Assembly: GCA_020845705.1 (NCBI GenBank)
Contig: JADLFH010000040.1
Coordinates: 92,917-156,916 of the forward strand
Source of the DNA: Microthrixaceae bacterium
GTDB lineage: Bacteria > Actinomycetota > Acidimicrobiia > Acidimicrobiales > Microtrichaceae
Direction of reading: 5' to 3'
DNA length: 64,000 bases
The notes under the pieces are model-generated. The model searched no databases and was not told where the DNA came from. It was given only the letters and a program-made list of their open reading frames with translations. Shown in pieces: positions 36,967-45,547 of the stretch. The translations under genes were made by a program, and so were the position numbers. Position 1 is the first letter of the stretch; each line of letters opens with the position of its first letter.

Positions 36967-38073
36967 CTACTCCAGGTCGATCGAGCAGTGGTCGCCGATC
37001 ATCAGGCGCGTCGCCTTCGGCCGAGCACCGCTGCGGTGCACCTCGGTATCACGACCTATGAGCGAGTCGACGAGGCGGGGTACGTCGTCGATGCGGGCCC
37101 GCTCGAGGACCACCGAGTTCTCGATCTCGCTGGCGGTTATCTCACAGCCCGCAGCGATCGCCGTGTACGGCCCCACGTAGCTGTCGACGACCCGGGTGCC
37201 GGCACCGATGATCGCGGGGCCGCGCACGCGGGAGTGCACCAGCTCCGCACCGGCCTCGATCACGACACGCCCGTCCACCTCGGAGCGCTCGTCCACGACA
37301 CCGTCGATCCGACCTTCGAGATCGTCGAGCACGCGACGGTTCGACTCGAGCAGCGGGTCCTTCTTGCCGGTGTCGAGCCACCAGCCTTCGAGCAGGTCGT
37401 GGCGCACCGGGCGGTCGTGGTCGATCAGCCACTGGATGGCGTCGGTGATCTCCAACTCGCCTCGCGGGGACGGCTCGATCGCCGCGACAGCCTCGTGGAT
37501 CGCCGTGGTGAACAGGTACACGCCGACGAGCGCCAGGTTCGACGGCGGATCCTCGGGCTTCTCGACGAGATGCACCACATGGCCTGCCTCGTCCACCTCC
37601 GCTACACCGAAGCGGTGCGGGTCGGGCACCTCGCACAGCAGGATCTGCGCGGCCGGGGCACGGTGGTCACCGTCGAAGCTGGGCTGTTCGGCCCGCAGCC
37701 GGTCCGCCTCGAACCGCTCGATGAACCCGCCGAGGCCCTGCTGCAACATGTTGTCGCCCAGGTACATCACGAAGTCGTCGTCACCCAGGAATTCACGCGC
37801 GATCAGCACGCAGTGCGCGAGACCGAGTGGCGCGTCCTGGGGTATGTAGGTGACGCGCACCCCGAAGCGGGAACCGTCGCCGACCGCCTCGCGAACCTCG
37901 GGCCCGGTCTCACCGGTGATGATGCCTATCTCGGTGATGCCCGCTGCGGCCATGTCCTCGATGCCGTAGAACAGGATCGGCTTGTTGGCGACCGGCACGA
38001 GCTGCTTCGCGCTGGTGTGGGTGATCGGCCGCAGCCGTGTGCCGGCGCCGCCGGAGAGGATGAGGCCCTTCAC
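36967..38073 (-). CDS. rmlA: Glucose-1-phosphate thymidylyltransferase, long form
   Basis: A 368-residue nucleotidyltransferase. It has GLILSGGAGTRLRPITHTSA, KQLVPVANKP, YLGDNMLQQG and LVEKPEDPPSNLALVGVYLF split around residue 170. After about 240 comes a left-handed beta-helix domain of hexapeptide repeats, the layout of long RmlA enzymes (StrD-like). It makes dTDP-glucose, the first step of the rml route. GTG 38073 is chosen at the conserved strand; a TTG three codons earlier is possible. It is divergent from the membrane protein at 38154. Confidence 0.9.
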   Translation of the reverse strand: MKGLILSGGAGTRLRPITHTSAKQLVPVANKPILFYGIEDMAAAGITEIGIITGETGPEVREAVGDGSRFGVRVTYIPQDAPLGLAHCVLIAREFLGDDDFVMYLGDNMLQQGLGGFIERFEADRLRAEQPSFDGDHRAPAAQILLCEVPDPHRFGVAEVDEAGHVVHLVEKPEDPPSNLALVGVYLFTTAIHEAVAAIEPSPRGELEITDAIQWLIDHDRPVRHDLLEGWWLDTGKKDPLLESNRRVLDDLEGRIDGVVDERSEVDGRVVIEAGAELVHSRVRGPAIIGAGTRVVDSYVGPYTAIAAGCEITASEIENSVVLERARIDDVPRLVDSLIGRDTEVHRSGARPKATRLMIGDHCSIDLE

Positions 38074-38139
38074 GGACCCCAAGGTCTAGCAAGCCCACGC
38101 CGCACCCGGGGAGTCGACTGCCCTCATTGGCGGCTTCGA

Positions 38140-38145
38140 TAGCGT
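38140..38145 (+). promoter_or_regulatory. -10 hexamer TAGCGT
   Basis: TAGCGT, 8 bases, then GTG 38154. It decides the start of the membrane-protein gene against the TTG at 38127. Confidence 0.45.
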
Positions 38146-38153
38146 CGGCGACG

Positions 38154-39629
38154 GTGACCACGACCACAGAAACCGTCTCGAAGAGCACTTCCCGGGTTCG
38201 CGTTCGACGAAGCTCGATGATCCTGGCGTTGGCGTTCGCGGTGGCGGCCACCCTCGTCGCGGTGGATGCGGCACCGGACGGAAACCTCCACACCGGCGAT
38301 ACGGACATCGTCGCCCATGGGGCCAAGGTCGCACTCGACTGCATCCACCTCGGCACCTGGTCCGGCTGCGGCAAGAGCAGCCCGGACCGCACCGATGTCG
38401 GGCCGTACCCCCTGCTCCAGTACATACCGGCCGCTGCCCTTACCAAGATCACCGGGTCTGAGGCCGATGTCGTGTCGGGGCTCGGCCGCGTGAACTTCGT
38501 CGCGTTCGTAATCGCTGTGATCGTGGTCGGGCTCGTAACCCGCAGGCGATCGCAACATCCCGCCGCCGGGGCACTCTGTTTGGCCTTCGTCGTTCTTTCG
38601 CCGCTGTGGTACTACGCAACAGCCGGCTTCGGTGAGATGCTGTCCGCGGTCGCTCTGATGGCGCTCGCCCTGGCCGTCGTCGAGAGGCGGCCGGCGCTGA
38701 TCGTCGCCACCATGTTCCTAGCGGGGATCTCCAAGGAAACCCTCCCCTACTTCGCTTTCGCCCTGGCAGTTCTGTTGGGCACGAGCCGACAGGACCGTTG
38801 GCTACCCCCTCGGCGGGTGTTGCTGCCCGCCGCGGGCGGTGCAGTCGCCGCATTCGCCGCCAACAGCGTTTTCAACATGTTCCGCTACGGCACCCTGGAC
38901 AACCCGTTCTACCTCCGGGATCTATTCAGGGTGCCCGACGCCGGTCGGGCGATCCGCCACTACCTGCTGATCCTGTTCTCCCCGAACGCGGGAGTGCTCG
39001 CCTTTTGGCCGGCGCTGCTCATCGCCGTGGCGATTGCGTTCGCCGCCGCGCTCGGAGCACGCCGGACAAAGGAGGTGCCGCAGCTTCTCCGCTGGCTCGG
39101 GCTCCTGGGTTGGCCTCTCGCCTTCTTCGCTACCGCTTCCATCTGGTTCTCACCGTTCGGATGGATCGCCTGGGGTCCACGCCTGGAGGTCCCCGTACTG
39201 GCGGCGTGGGCGATCGGTACGGTGCTCGTCGCTCCACGGGAGGTCCTCGACCGTTTGGCGCGATTCGTGCGGACCGGTCCGCGCATGGCCGTGGCGGCCA
39301 CCTTCGGGACCATCCTGGCATTGGCACCCGCGGCAGGCCCTTGGTCATACGGACTCGCCATCGAAACTCTGATCGAAGCGGACGGATCCTGCCCCCGGCT
39401 CACCGAAATAGCGATCGAACGGAACAGCCGCCAGTACTACCGGTGTGTGGGTCACTTCGGCTGGAGACGGCCCGGGAGCGTGCTACTGCGGTCGGCTGAC
39501 CCACCGACGGCTCCCGCCGTGGCCGCCCAGGTTGCTGTGGCGATGATGGCAACCGTGCTCACTGTCGAACTCGCGTACGGCGGGTCACATCAGGCCGGGC
39601 TTAGGGGGGAATCCGAGGCCGACGGGTAG
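38154..39629 (+). CDS. Polytopic membrane protein, GT-C-like, function unknown
   Basis: A 491-residue protein with about ten membrane helices. The first outer loop (about residues 40-85) holds several Asp and two Cys (GDTDIVAHGAKVALDC, then DVGPYPLLQYIPA), a setting like GT-C transferases. A helical SKETLPYFAF region and a C-terminal soluble part with Cys pair follow. It may be a polyprenyl-sugar-dependent transferase or a glycan polymerase; this is inference from topology. It is the first gene of a plus-strand pair with the GT2-methyltransferase fusion. Confidence 0.75.
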   Translation: MTTTTETVSKSTSRVRVRRSSMILALAFAVAATLVAVDAAPDGNLHTGDTDIVAHGAKVALDCIHLGTWSGCGKSSPDRTDVGPYPLLQYIPAAALTKITGSEADVVSGLGRVNFVAFVIAVIVVGLVTRRRSQHPAAGALCLAFVVLSPLWYYATAGFGEMLSAVALMALALAVVERRPALIVATMFLAGISKETLPYFAFALAVLLGTSRQDRWLPPRRVLLPAAGGAVAAFAANSVFNMFRYGTLDNPFYLRDLFRVPDAGRAIRHYLLILFSPNAGVLAFWPALLIAVAIAFAAALGARRTKEVPQLLRWLGLLGWPLAFFATASIWFSPFGWIAWGPRLEVPVLAAWAIGTVLVAPREVLDRLARFVRTGPRMAVAATFGTILALAPAAGPWSYGLAIETLIEADGSCPRLTEIAIERNSRQYYRCVGHFGWRRPGSVLLRSADPPTAPAVAAQVAVAMMATVLTVELAYGGSHQAGLRGESEADG

Positions 39630-39632
39630 GAT
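39627..39632 (+). promoter_or_regulatory. -10 hexamer TAGGAT of the GT2-methyltransferase gene
   Basis: TAGGAT begins with the stop codon of the membrane-protein gene and lies 8 bases before GTG 39641. Confidence 0.45.
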
Positions 39633-39640
39633 CCGCCATC

Positions 39641-41179
39641 GTGCTCCCAGCCTCCGCAACCCTCGACACGAAGCTGAACGGCTGCCTGTCGGTCGTCATG
39701 CCGTGCTACAACGAGCAGGCCACCGTCGATCAGGTATGCAAGCGAGTTCTCGACTCGCCGTTCACCGGAGAGCTGATAATCGTCGATGACGGTTCAACCG
39801 ACGACACTGTTGCGGTAGTCGAGAGGATCGAGGACCCGCGGATCCGACTCGTCCGACAGCCCCACAACCGCGGCAAGGGCGCCGCGATCCGCCGCGGCCT
39901 GTCGCTCGTGACACGGCCCTTTGTCGTGATCCAGGACGCGGACCTGGAGTACGACCCCGACGATTGGGCCGACCTGTTGGGTCCGCTCGCCTCCGGGTCG
40001 GCCGACGTGGTCTACGGCAGCCGTTTCGCCGGCGGAGCGTCTCACCGGGTTCTCTACTACTGGCACGCGGTCGGAAACCGGTTCCTCACCACGGTTTCGA
40101 ACATGTTGACGAACCTGAACCTGACCGACATGGAGACCTGCTACAAGATGTTCCGCCGCGAGGTGGTGGCCTCCCTCGTGATCGAGGAGGACCGCTTCGG
40201 CATGGAGCCCGAGATAACCGCGAAGGTGGCGGCGGCAGGGTGGCGGGTATTCGAGGTGGGGATCTCCTATGACGGCCGCACCTACGACGAAGGCAAGAAG
40301 ATCGGGTGGAAGGATGGCGTGCGTGCGATGTACTGCATGCTCGTCCGATACGCCCCCTGGTGGTCGGGGCTTCGCCGGCGCCACGCCCGCAAGGCGGCGA
40401 TTGTCCGGACAGAGGCCGAGGCGGAGTTGGTGGAGTCCCTCGACAGCCTGGACGACGCCACGAACTACGCGGAATGGATCCATGATCAGATCAGGCCGCA
40501 TCTCGGCAATTCGGTCATCGAGGTCGGCGCCGGTCACGGGACCTTCACCCGAATCCTCGCCCAACAGCGCGACGTGATCGCTCTCGAGCCTTCTCCGATG
40601 TCGGTCGAGCGGCTGCGCGCCGCTGTCGAGGATCACCCTCGGGTAACGGTCGTCCAAGGCGACCTCGGCCACCTTCCCCCCGGGATCGAAGCGGATTCGG
40701 CGATCTTCGTGAACGTGCTGGAACACATCGACGACGACCACGACGCGCTACGGGCAGTCGGGCGGGCACTGGGAGCGGGCGGCACTGTCGTGGTGCTCGC
40801 GCCCGCGCTCGAGTTGCTCTACAGCCGCTTCGACGCAGCGGTCGGCCACCATCGCCGTTATCGACGCAGCGAGTTGGCTGCGCTGTTCGACCAGTGCGGA
40901 TACGACGTGTTGGCCTGTCGGTACATGAACGCTCCCGGCGCTCTCGCCTGGTTCCTCTACGCGAAGCTGCTCCGCCTGACGCCAACCCAGAGCGGTCCTG
41001 CCCTCGCGTACGACCGCATGGTCGTACCAATCATTCGGCGGATCGAGTCACGTTGGGAACCGCCTGTCGGCCAGTCGCTTCTCTGTGTGGCACGAGTGCG
41101 CGCAAACGATGTCGCCGACCTGCCGATCGTTCTTCCCGAGCCTCAGCCGCGCACCATCACGACCGCGCCGTCGTCGTAG
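39641..41179 (+). CDS. GT2 glycosyltransferase fused to class I SAM methyltransferase
   Basis: A 512-residue two-domain protein. Residues 14-235 are a polyprenyl-phosphate-type GT2 domain: SVVMPCYNEQATV, IIVDDGSTDDT, IQDADLEYDP and VYGSRFAGG. Residues about 275-430 are a methyltransferase with EVGAGHGTF (294-302), an ALEPSP acidic strand and FVNVLEHIDDD. The fusion could make a sugar transfer and a methylation in one place, or methylate the lipid-linked product. The start is GTG 39641. The last 37 bases overlap the convergent membrane-protein gene. Confidence 0.88.
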   Translation: MLPASATLDTKLNGCLSVVMPCYNEQATVDQVCKRVLDSPFTGELIIVDDGSTDDTVAVVERIEDPRIRLVRQPHNRGKGAAIRRGLSLVTRPFVVIQDADLEYDPDDWADLLGPLASGSADVVYGSRFAGGASHRVLYYWHAVGNRFLTTVSNMLTNLNLTDMETCYKMFRREVVASLVIEEDRFGMEPEITAKVAAAGWRVFEVGISYDGRTYDEGKKIGWKDGVRAMYCMLVRYAPWWSGLRRRHARKAAIVRTEAEAELVESLDSLDDATNYAEWIHDQIRPHLGNSVIEVGAGHGTFTRILAQQRDVIALEPSPMSVERLRAAVEDHPRVTVVQGDLGHLPPGIEADSAIFVNVLEHIDDDHDALRAVGRALGAGGTVVVLAPALELLYSRFDAAVGHHRRYRRSELAALFDQCGYDVLACRYMNAPGALAWFLYAKLLRLTPTQSGPALAYDRMVVPIIRRIESRWEPPVGQSLLCVARVRANDVADLPIVLPEPQPRTITTAPSS

Positions 41180-42669
41180 ACCACCGCGTCTCTCGGCGGT
41201 GTCTCGCCGGGGCCGTACACAACTATCAGCCGCCCAGGGGAACGACTGTCGCAGATCAGCTCATCGGTGACGAGGATCTCCCAAACAGGGTTGAGCACGC
41301 ACACTTCACGCCCGCGTCGACGGAGTTGCTCGACCAGACCCAACGCCCAGGGCCACCCCGGCGTCGCGAACTCGAGGCGCACGGCACCCGGACCGATGCC
41401 CTTCACGAACTCCGGCCCACGGAACCCTCGGTAAGGGTTCGCGATTGCCGCGGTAGCGATGGTCAAAGCACCGCAGGCCACCACAACGAGAGCGCCCAGC
41501 CCTCGGCGCCACACGAGTTCCGGCACCCTCTCGACCAGCCCCAGCAGCCCTGCGGACCCGGACCACAACACGAGCACCGGGCCGGACAAGGCGAACAACC
41601 CGATGTAGGGCTCACCGAGGTTGTCCACCCCCCGCTGTGCGTATAACAGGACCAGCGCAGCTTCGAGGACGACCACCACGGCAATCCCCGCCAAGGGCAG
41701 CCGCCAGCGTCTCACAACCCAGCCTGCCGTTCCCGCCGCCACCCCCGAGGCGAACGCGATGAGGGCCGCACCCGCTGCGGCATCACGAGTCCAGTAGTGG
41801 CCGAGGAAGCGTAGGACATCACCGAAGGAACGCTGCTGGAAGCCCTGTCGATCACCCGCGTAATTCGCGTAACGCTCCAGTTCACCAGGCCAGCTGTAAA
41901 CCAGGTTCAACACGACCGGGAGCGCGAAGGCCACCACAACGGCACTCGCCCACGCCCACGGAATCCACTCTCGCCGCAGCAGTTCCACGCTAACCCCACG
42001 GCGACGCAGCAGGATCCCCGTGGCGACGGCAACGAGCACCGTCACCCCGACGAACATCACGAACGACACATGGCCGTGAACCAGCAGGCCACCGCTGAAG
42101 GCGAGGTAGCGGAGGTCGTGTCGCGACGCGGTGAGCACCGATGCGGCTGCGACGCACAACAGAAGGAACGGGGCGATGTAGGTATGAGGCATCCATGTGG
42201 AGGAGAGTCCCCAGGGTTCCCAACGGTTGATCACAAACACGACAGCGGGCAACGCCAACGCAGCCGCCGTCGAGCCGAGCCGTCGACGCACTATCGCCGC
42301 GGCCGCCCCGATGCATGTGGCGTTGAGCAGAAGGACTCCCAGGAACTGGCCGTTGAACGGTGTGGGCACCACGCCGAGGATCCGATGGAACAGCGCTTGG
42401 CCGAACGCCTGCGCATCGAGGATCGCGGGGCCTGGATGGTGGAAGCCCACCCTCGAGTAGTTGCCCACCAGGAGCCGACCGTCGAGGGCCCTGTCGATGA
42501 GGATCGAATTCGCGGCGAAGTCACCGTCCTCGTAGATTCGGGATCCCAACAGGTTGCGATTGGCTGCAACGGTTACGATCAGCCAGCAAAGACCCCCGAA
42601 TGGGCCCACCAGATCATGTGGTTTCCACCATCGACGCGGATCGTCCGAGGTGGTAAGCGCCGCTACCAT
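41143..42669 (-). CDS. Polytopic membrane protein, GT-C-like, function unknown
   Basis: A 508-residue protein with about eleven helices. The first outer loop has YEDGDFAANSILIDRALDG split from NYSRVGFHHPGPA, an arrangement seen in actinobacterial GT39-like membrane proteins, where acidic residues bind the polyprenyl sugar. The C-terminal soluble domain ends VVYDDGAVVMVRG. ATG 42669 is chosen because TAGGGT lies 7 bases upstream; the longer frame would run into the divergent gene. The 3' end overlaps the fusion gene by 37 bases. Confidence 0.75.
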   Translation of the reverse strand: MVAALTTSDDPRRWWKPHDLVGPFGGLCWLIVTVAANRNLLGSRIYEDGDFAANSILIDRALDGRLLVGNYSRVGFHHPGPAILDAQAFGQALFHRILGVVPTPFNGQFLGVLLLNATCIGAAAAIVRRRLGSTAAALALPAVVFVINRWEPWGLSSTWMPHTYIAPFLLLCVAAASVLTASRHDLRYLAFSGGLLVHGHVSFVMFVGVTVLVAVATGILLRRRGVSVELLRREWIPWAWASAVVVAFALPVVLNLVYSWPGELERYANYAGDRQGFQQRSFGDVLRFLGHYWTRDAAAGAALIAFASGVAAGTAGWVVRRWRLPLAGIAVVVVLEAALVLLYAQRGVDNLGEPYIGLFALSGPVLVLWSGSAGLLGLVERVPELVWRRGLGALVVVACGALTIATAAIANPYRGFRGPEFVKGIGPGAVRLEFATPGWPWALGLVEQLRRRGREVCVLNPVWEILVTDELICDSRSPGRLIVVYGPGETPPRDAVVYDDGAVVMVRG

Positions 42670-42676
42670 CACGGCC

Positions 42677-42682
42677 ACCCTA
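42677..42682 (-). promoter_or_regulatory. -10 hexamer TAGGGT of the 41143 gene
   Basis: Minus-strand TAGGGT, 7 bases, then ATG 42669. It lies in the 31-base gap to the divergent gene at 42701. Confidence 0.5.
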
Positions 42683-42700
42683 TGACGGCGGACGAACGAG

Positions 42701-43198
42701 ATGAGTGACAGCGCCTGGTCCCGAGCCATGGCAGAGATCCGACACCGGGTCGAGGCCGGACGAGCGAACGGACGCTATCCGGAGGACCTCGACGATCAGC
42801 TCGCCTCGCAGTTCGCCCGGGCGGCGAAAGACCCCCTCACCTTCACAGCACTTTCTGCGCTGACCCGCCGGGTGGAGGACCTCCGTGCCCTACGTTTCGG
42901 CCGAAACCGGATTGGCCTGACTTCGACAATGCCCGGCGGCGCGCAGTTGCATCGCATCATCGGCATCGCTGTTTCCAGATCGATAAGTGGTGTTCTCCAG
43001 CAGGTCGCAGAGCTGAGCAGAGGAACCGCTGACGCACTCGACGGGGTCGTGGCAGCCCTCGAGGAACAGCGGGCGATCATCACGAACGACCTCTTCGGCG
43101 ACATCGACGCCGTCCACGCACGTCTCGTGGCCGCGGAGCACCGCCTTGCCCGCCTCGAGGCCCAGGCGAGCCCTGCAGGCGCCGACGACCCAGTCTGA
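42701..43198 (+). CDS. Coiled-coil protein at the head of a GT4 operon, function unknown
   Basis: A 165-residue soluble protein without signal peptide. The N-terminal half is mixed helical (AMAEIRHRVEAGRANGRYP); the C-terminal half forms a coiled coil (VVAALEEQRAIIT, AVHARLVAAEHRLARLEAQ). Its stop lies 4 bases before the GT4 gene at 43203, so they are co-transcribed. A scaffold or length-control partner for the transferases is possible but not shown. I do not recognise the family. Confidence 0.75.
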   Translation: MSDSAWSRAMAEIRHRVEAGRANGRYPEDLDDQLASQFARAAKDPLTFTALSALTRRVEDLRALRFGRNRIGLTSTMPGGAQLHRIIGIAVSRSISGVLQQVAELSRGTADALDGVVAALEEQRAIITNDLFGDIDAVHARLVAAEHRLARLEAQASPAGADDPV

Positions 43199-43202
43199 AC
43201 GG

Positions 43203-44288
43203 ATGCGAATCAATCAGGTTCTCGCTGGGGCCGCCGCGGGCGACGCGATAACGCGCATCGCATTGAACACTCGCGCGTTGCTTCGCCGATACGGCGACTC
43301 CGAGGTCTTCGCCCATCACATTGATCCCTCCGTCGGTCAGGTCATCCGACCTCTCACCCAACTTCCCGAAGGCGACTCGAACGACATCGTGTTGCTGCGG
43401 GCCAGCATCGGTGACGAAGAGATCGGCAGGGTGCTCGCCTCCCGCGCTGAACGAATCGTCGTCGGATACCACAACATCACACCTCCCGAGTTCTTCGACT
43501 CGGTCGATCCCGGCTTCGCGATGCTCCTGCGCGAGGGGCGCACACAGCTCCGTTCCCTCGCTCCACGCGTCAGCGCGGCCTTCGCCGATTCGACGTTCAA
43601 TGCGCAAGACCTGATTTCGCTGGGGTATTCCGATGTCGAAGTCGTGCCACCGTTGCTCGACCCAAGCCATCTTCTCGCCCAGCCGCCTGCTCCGGGCTTC
43701 GCTCTCGAGATCCGTCGTCGCGCACCGGCCGAGCTCATCCTCTTCGTCGGCCAGATGCTCCCCCACAAGCGCCCTCATCTGCTCGTCGCAGCCCACCACC
43801 TGCTCACCTCACACCACCTTCCCGACGCGGCGTTGGTGATGGTCGGCACACCACGTTCTCCTTCCTATGCATCGGCGCTGAGCTCCTTCGTCGCCACGCT
43901 GAATCTTCCGCGCGTGTGGTTCACGGGCCCCATCGACGACCACGAACTGGCCGAGCTCTACCGACGAGCCGACGTGTTCGTGACCGCCACTTCGCACGAA
44001 GGGTTCTGCGTTCCGCTTCTGGAGGCCATGGCCGCCTCGGTGCCAGTGGTCGCCACCGACGCTGGGGCCATACCCGAGACCGCTGGAGACGCAGCGCTGC
44101 TGCTGGACGACGCCCACCCCGCCATGCTGGCCGAAGCGCTGGCCATGGTGCTTCACGATCGGCGCCGCGGTGCGATGGCACTCGCCGGTAGGCAGCGTGC
44201 GGCCGCGTTGAGTCTGGAAAATGCCGAGCGGCGCTTCGTCGAGTTCCTGTCCCGACGACTACCCGATGTCGTCGGGACAGGAACCTGA
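43203..44288 (+). CDS. GT4 glycosyltransferase
   Basis: A 361-residue GT-B protein. The N-terminus (MRINQVLAGAAAGDAITRIA) has the small-residue acceptor loop. The middle has VVGYHNITPPEFF. The donor domain has ILFVGQMLPHKRPHLLVAA and ATSHEGFCVPLLEAMAASVPVVATDAG split around residue 270, with the E-x7-E pair. ATG 43203 is used; an earlier in-frame start lies inside the preceding gene. It is followed 8 bases later by another GT4 gene. Confidence 0.88.
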   Translation: MRINQVLAGAAAGDAITRIALNTRALLRRYGDSEVFAHHIDPSVGQVIRPLTQLPEGDSNDIVLLRASIGDEEIGRVLASRAERIVVGYHNITPPEFFDSVDPGFAMLLREGRTQLRSLAPRVSAAFADSTFNAQDLISLGYSDVEVVPPLLDPSHLLAQPPAPGFALEIRRRAPAELILFVGQMLPHKRPHLLVAAHHLLTSHHLPDAALVMVGTPRSPSYASALSSFVATLNLPRVWFTGPIDDHELAELYRRADVFVTATSHEGFCVPLLEAMAASVPVVATDAGAIPETAGDAALLLDDAHPAMLAEALAMVLHDRRRGAMALAGRQRAAALSLENAERRFVEFLSRRLPDVVGTGT

Positions 44289-44296
44289 AGGCAGCG

Positions 44297-45547
44297 ATGC
44301 GGATCTTGTTCGTCGTCCAGCGCTACGGCGCCAAGGTCGCCGGTGGGGCTGAGGCGCTGACCCGCATGTTCGCCGAACGCCTCGTCGTCGGAGGCCATCG
44401 GGTGTCCGTGCTGAGCTCCGCGGCGACCGACTACCGGAGCTGGGTCGACGACATGGACGTGGGAACGAGTATCGAACATGGGGTCACCGTGCATCGCTGT
44501 CATGTCCCGCGGCCACGGGATGCCGCCCGGTTCGCCGGCATCTCCGCCCGAACGTTCTCCCGGCGGAACCGACCGTGTTCCGTGCTCGAAGGAGCGTGGA
44601 TGTGTGAACAGGGGCCGATTCCCGAGGGATTCGCCACCCGACTGCTCGACACCGCAGCCGACCACGATGTCATCGTGTTCATGACCTACCTGTACGCGAC
44701 AACAGTGTTGGGCCTACCCCTGGTGGCCGAAATACGCCCCACCGTCCTGTACCCCGCAGCCCACGACGAAGCACCGTTTCGGCTGCCGTCGATCCGTCGG
44801 GCATTCGACCTTGCCACGGGAATCGCATGCTCGACGGAGGAGGAGTCCGACCTCGTCGCCAGACGCTTCCGACCGGGGGCTCCACGCCACGTCATCGGCA
44901 TCGGGTTCGATCCCCCACCAACCGGCGACCCCCGACGTTTCCGGGAACGTCATGGACTGGGAGAGGACCCCTACCTGATCGTCCTGGGGCGAATCGATCC
45001 CAACAAGGGCTCAGACGAAGCAGCGTCACACCTCCTCCGCTATCGGGCGGAGCGCAACCGACCGGTGCGCATTGTGTTCATGGGGATGGGCGCGATGGAA
45101 TTGCCAACCCATCCCGCCATCGTCGTGACCGGCTTCGTCGAGGACCGGGAGCGATGGGACGGGCTCGCCGGCGCGACCGCCCTTGTTCAACCGTCGTACC
45201 AGGAGAGCTTCTCGATGGCACTCGCCGAAGCGTGGCAGGCACGACGACCCGCCCTCGTGCAAGGCCAGTGCGCGGTTCTCGACGGCTTCGCCCGACGGAG
45301 CCGGGCTGCGCTGAGCTACCGCACCTACAGCGAATTTGCCGCTGCTCTCGATCTGCTGATCGAGAACCCCGACCTGGGACCCGAGCTCGGCGAGACGGGC
45401 GCGGCGTACGTGGACGCCGAACTGTCATGGCCACCGGTGTTGGCGAGGTTCGAGGATCTTCTGAAGAGCTCGGCGGAGGAGTTCCGGCTACGGCAGAGAG
45501 CGCTCAGGGTCGTCGCGCCAGCAGCAGGTAGTCCACCGGACCTGTGA
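44297..45547 (+). CDS. GT4 glycosyltransferase, paralogue of the 46619 gene
   Basis: A 416-residue GT-B protein. The start MRILFVVQRYGAKVAGGAE and the donor-domain stretch ALVQPSYQESFSMALAEAW closely match the product of the gene at 46619 (LLLVSQRYGHDIAGGAE, VLVQPSYFESFSLSLAEGW), so the two are paralogues in opposite orientation around the methyltransferase. In the donor domain YLIVLGRIDPNKGSD is the phosphate-binding loop. The last 44 bases overlap the convergent methyltransferase gene. Confidence 0.88.
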   Translation: MRILFVVQRYGAKVAGGAEALTRMFAERLVVGGHRVSVLSSAATDYRSWVDDMDVGTSIEHGVTVHRCHVPRPRDAARFAGISARTFSRRNRPCSVLEGAWMCEQGPIPEGFATRLLDTAADHDVIVFMTYLYATTVLGLPLVAEIRPTVLYPAAHDEAPFRLPSIRRAFDLATGIACSTEEESDLVARRFRPGAPRHVIGIGFDPPPTGDPRRFRERHGLGEDPYLIVLGRIDPNKGSDEAASHLLRYRAERNRPVRIVFMGMGAMELPTHPAIVVTGFVEDRERWDGLAGATALVQPSYQESFSMALAEAWQARRPALVQGQCAVLDGFARRSRAALSYRTYSEFAAALDLLIENPDLGPELGETGAAYVDAELSWPPVLARFEDLLKSSAEEFRLRQRALRVVAPAAGSPPDL

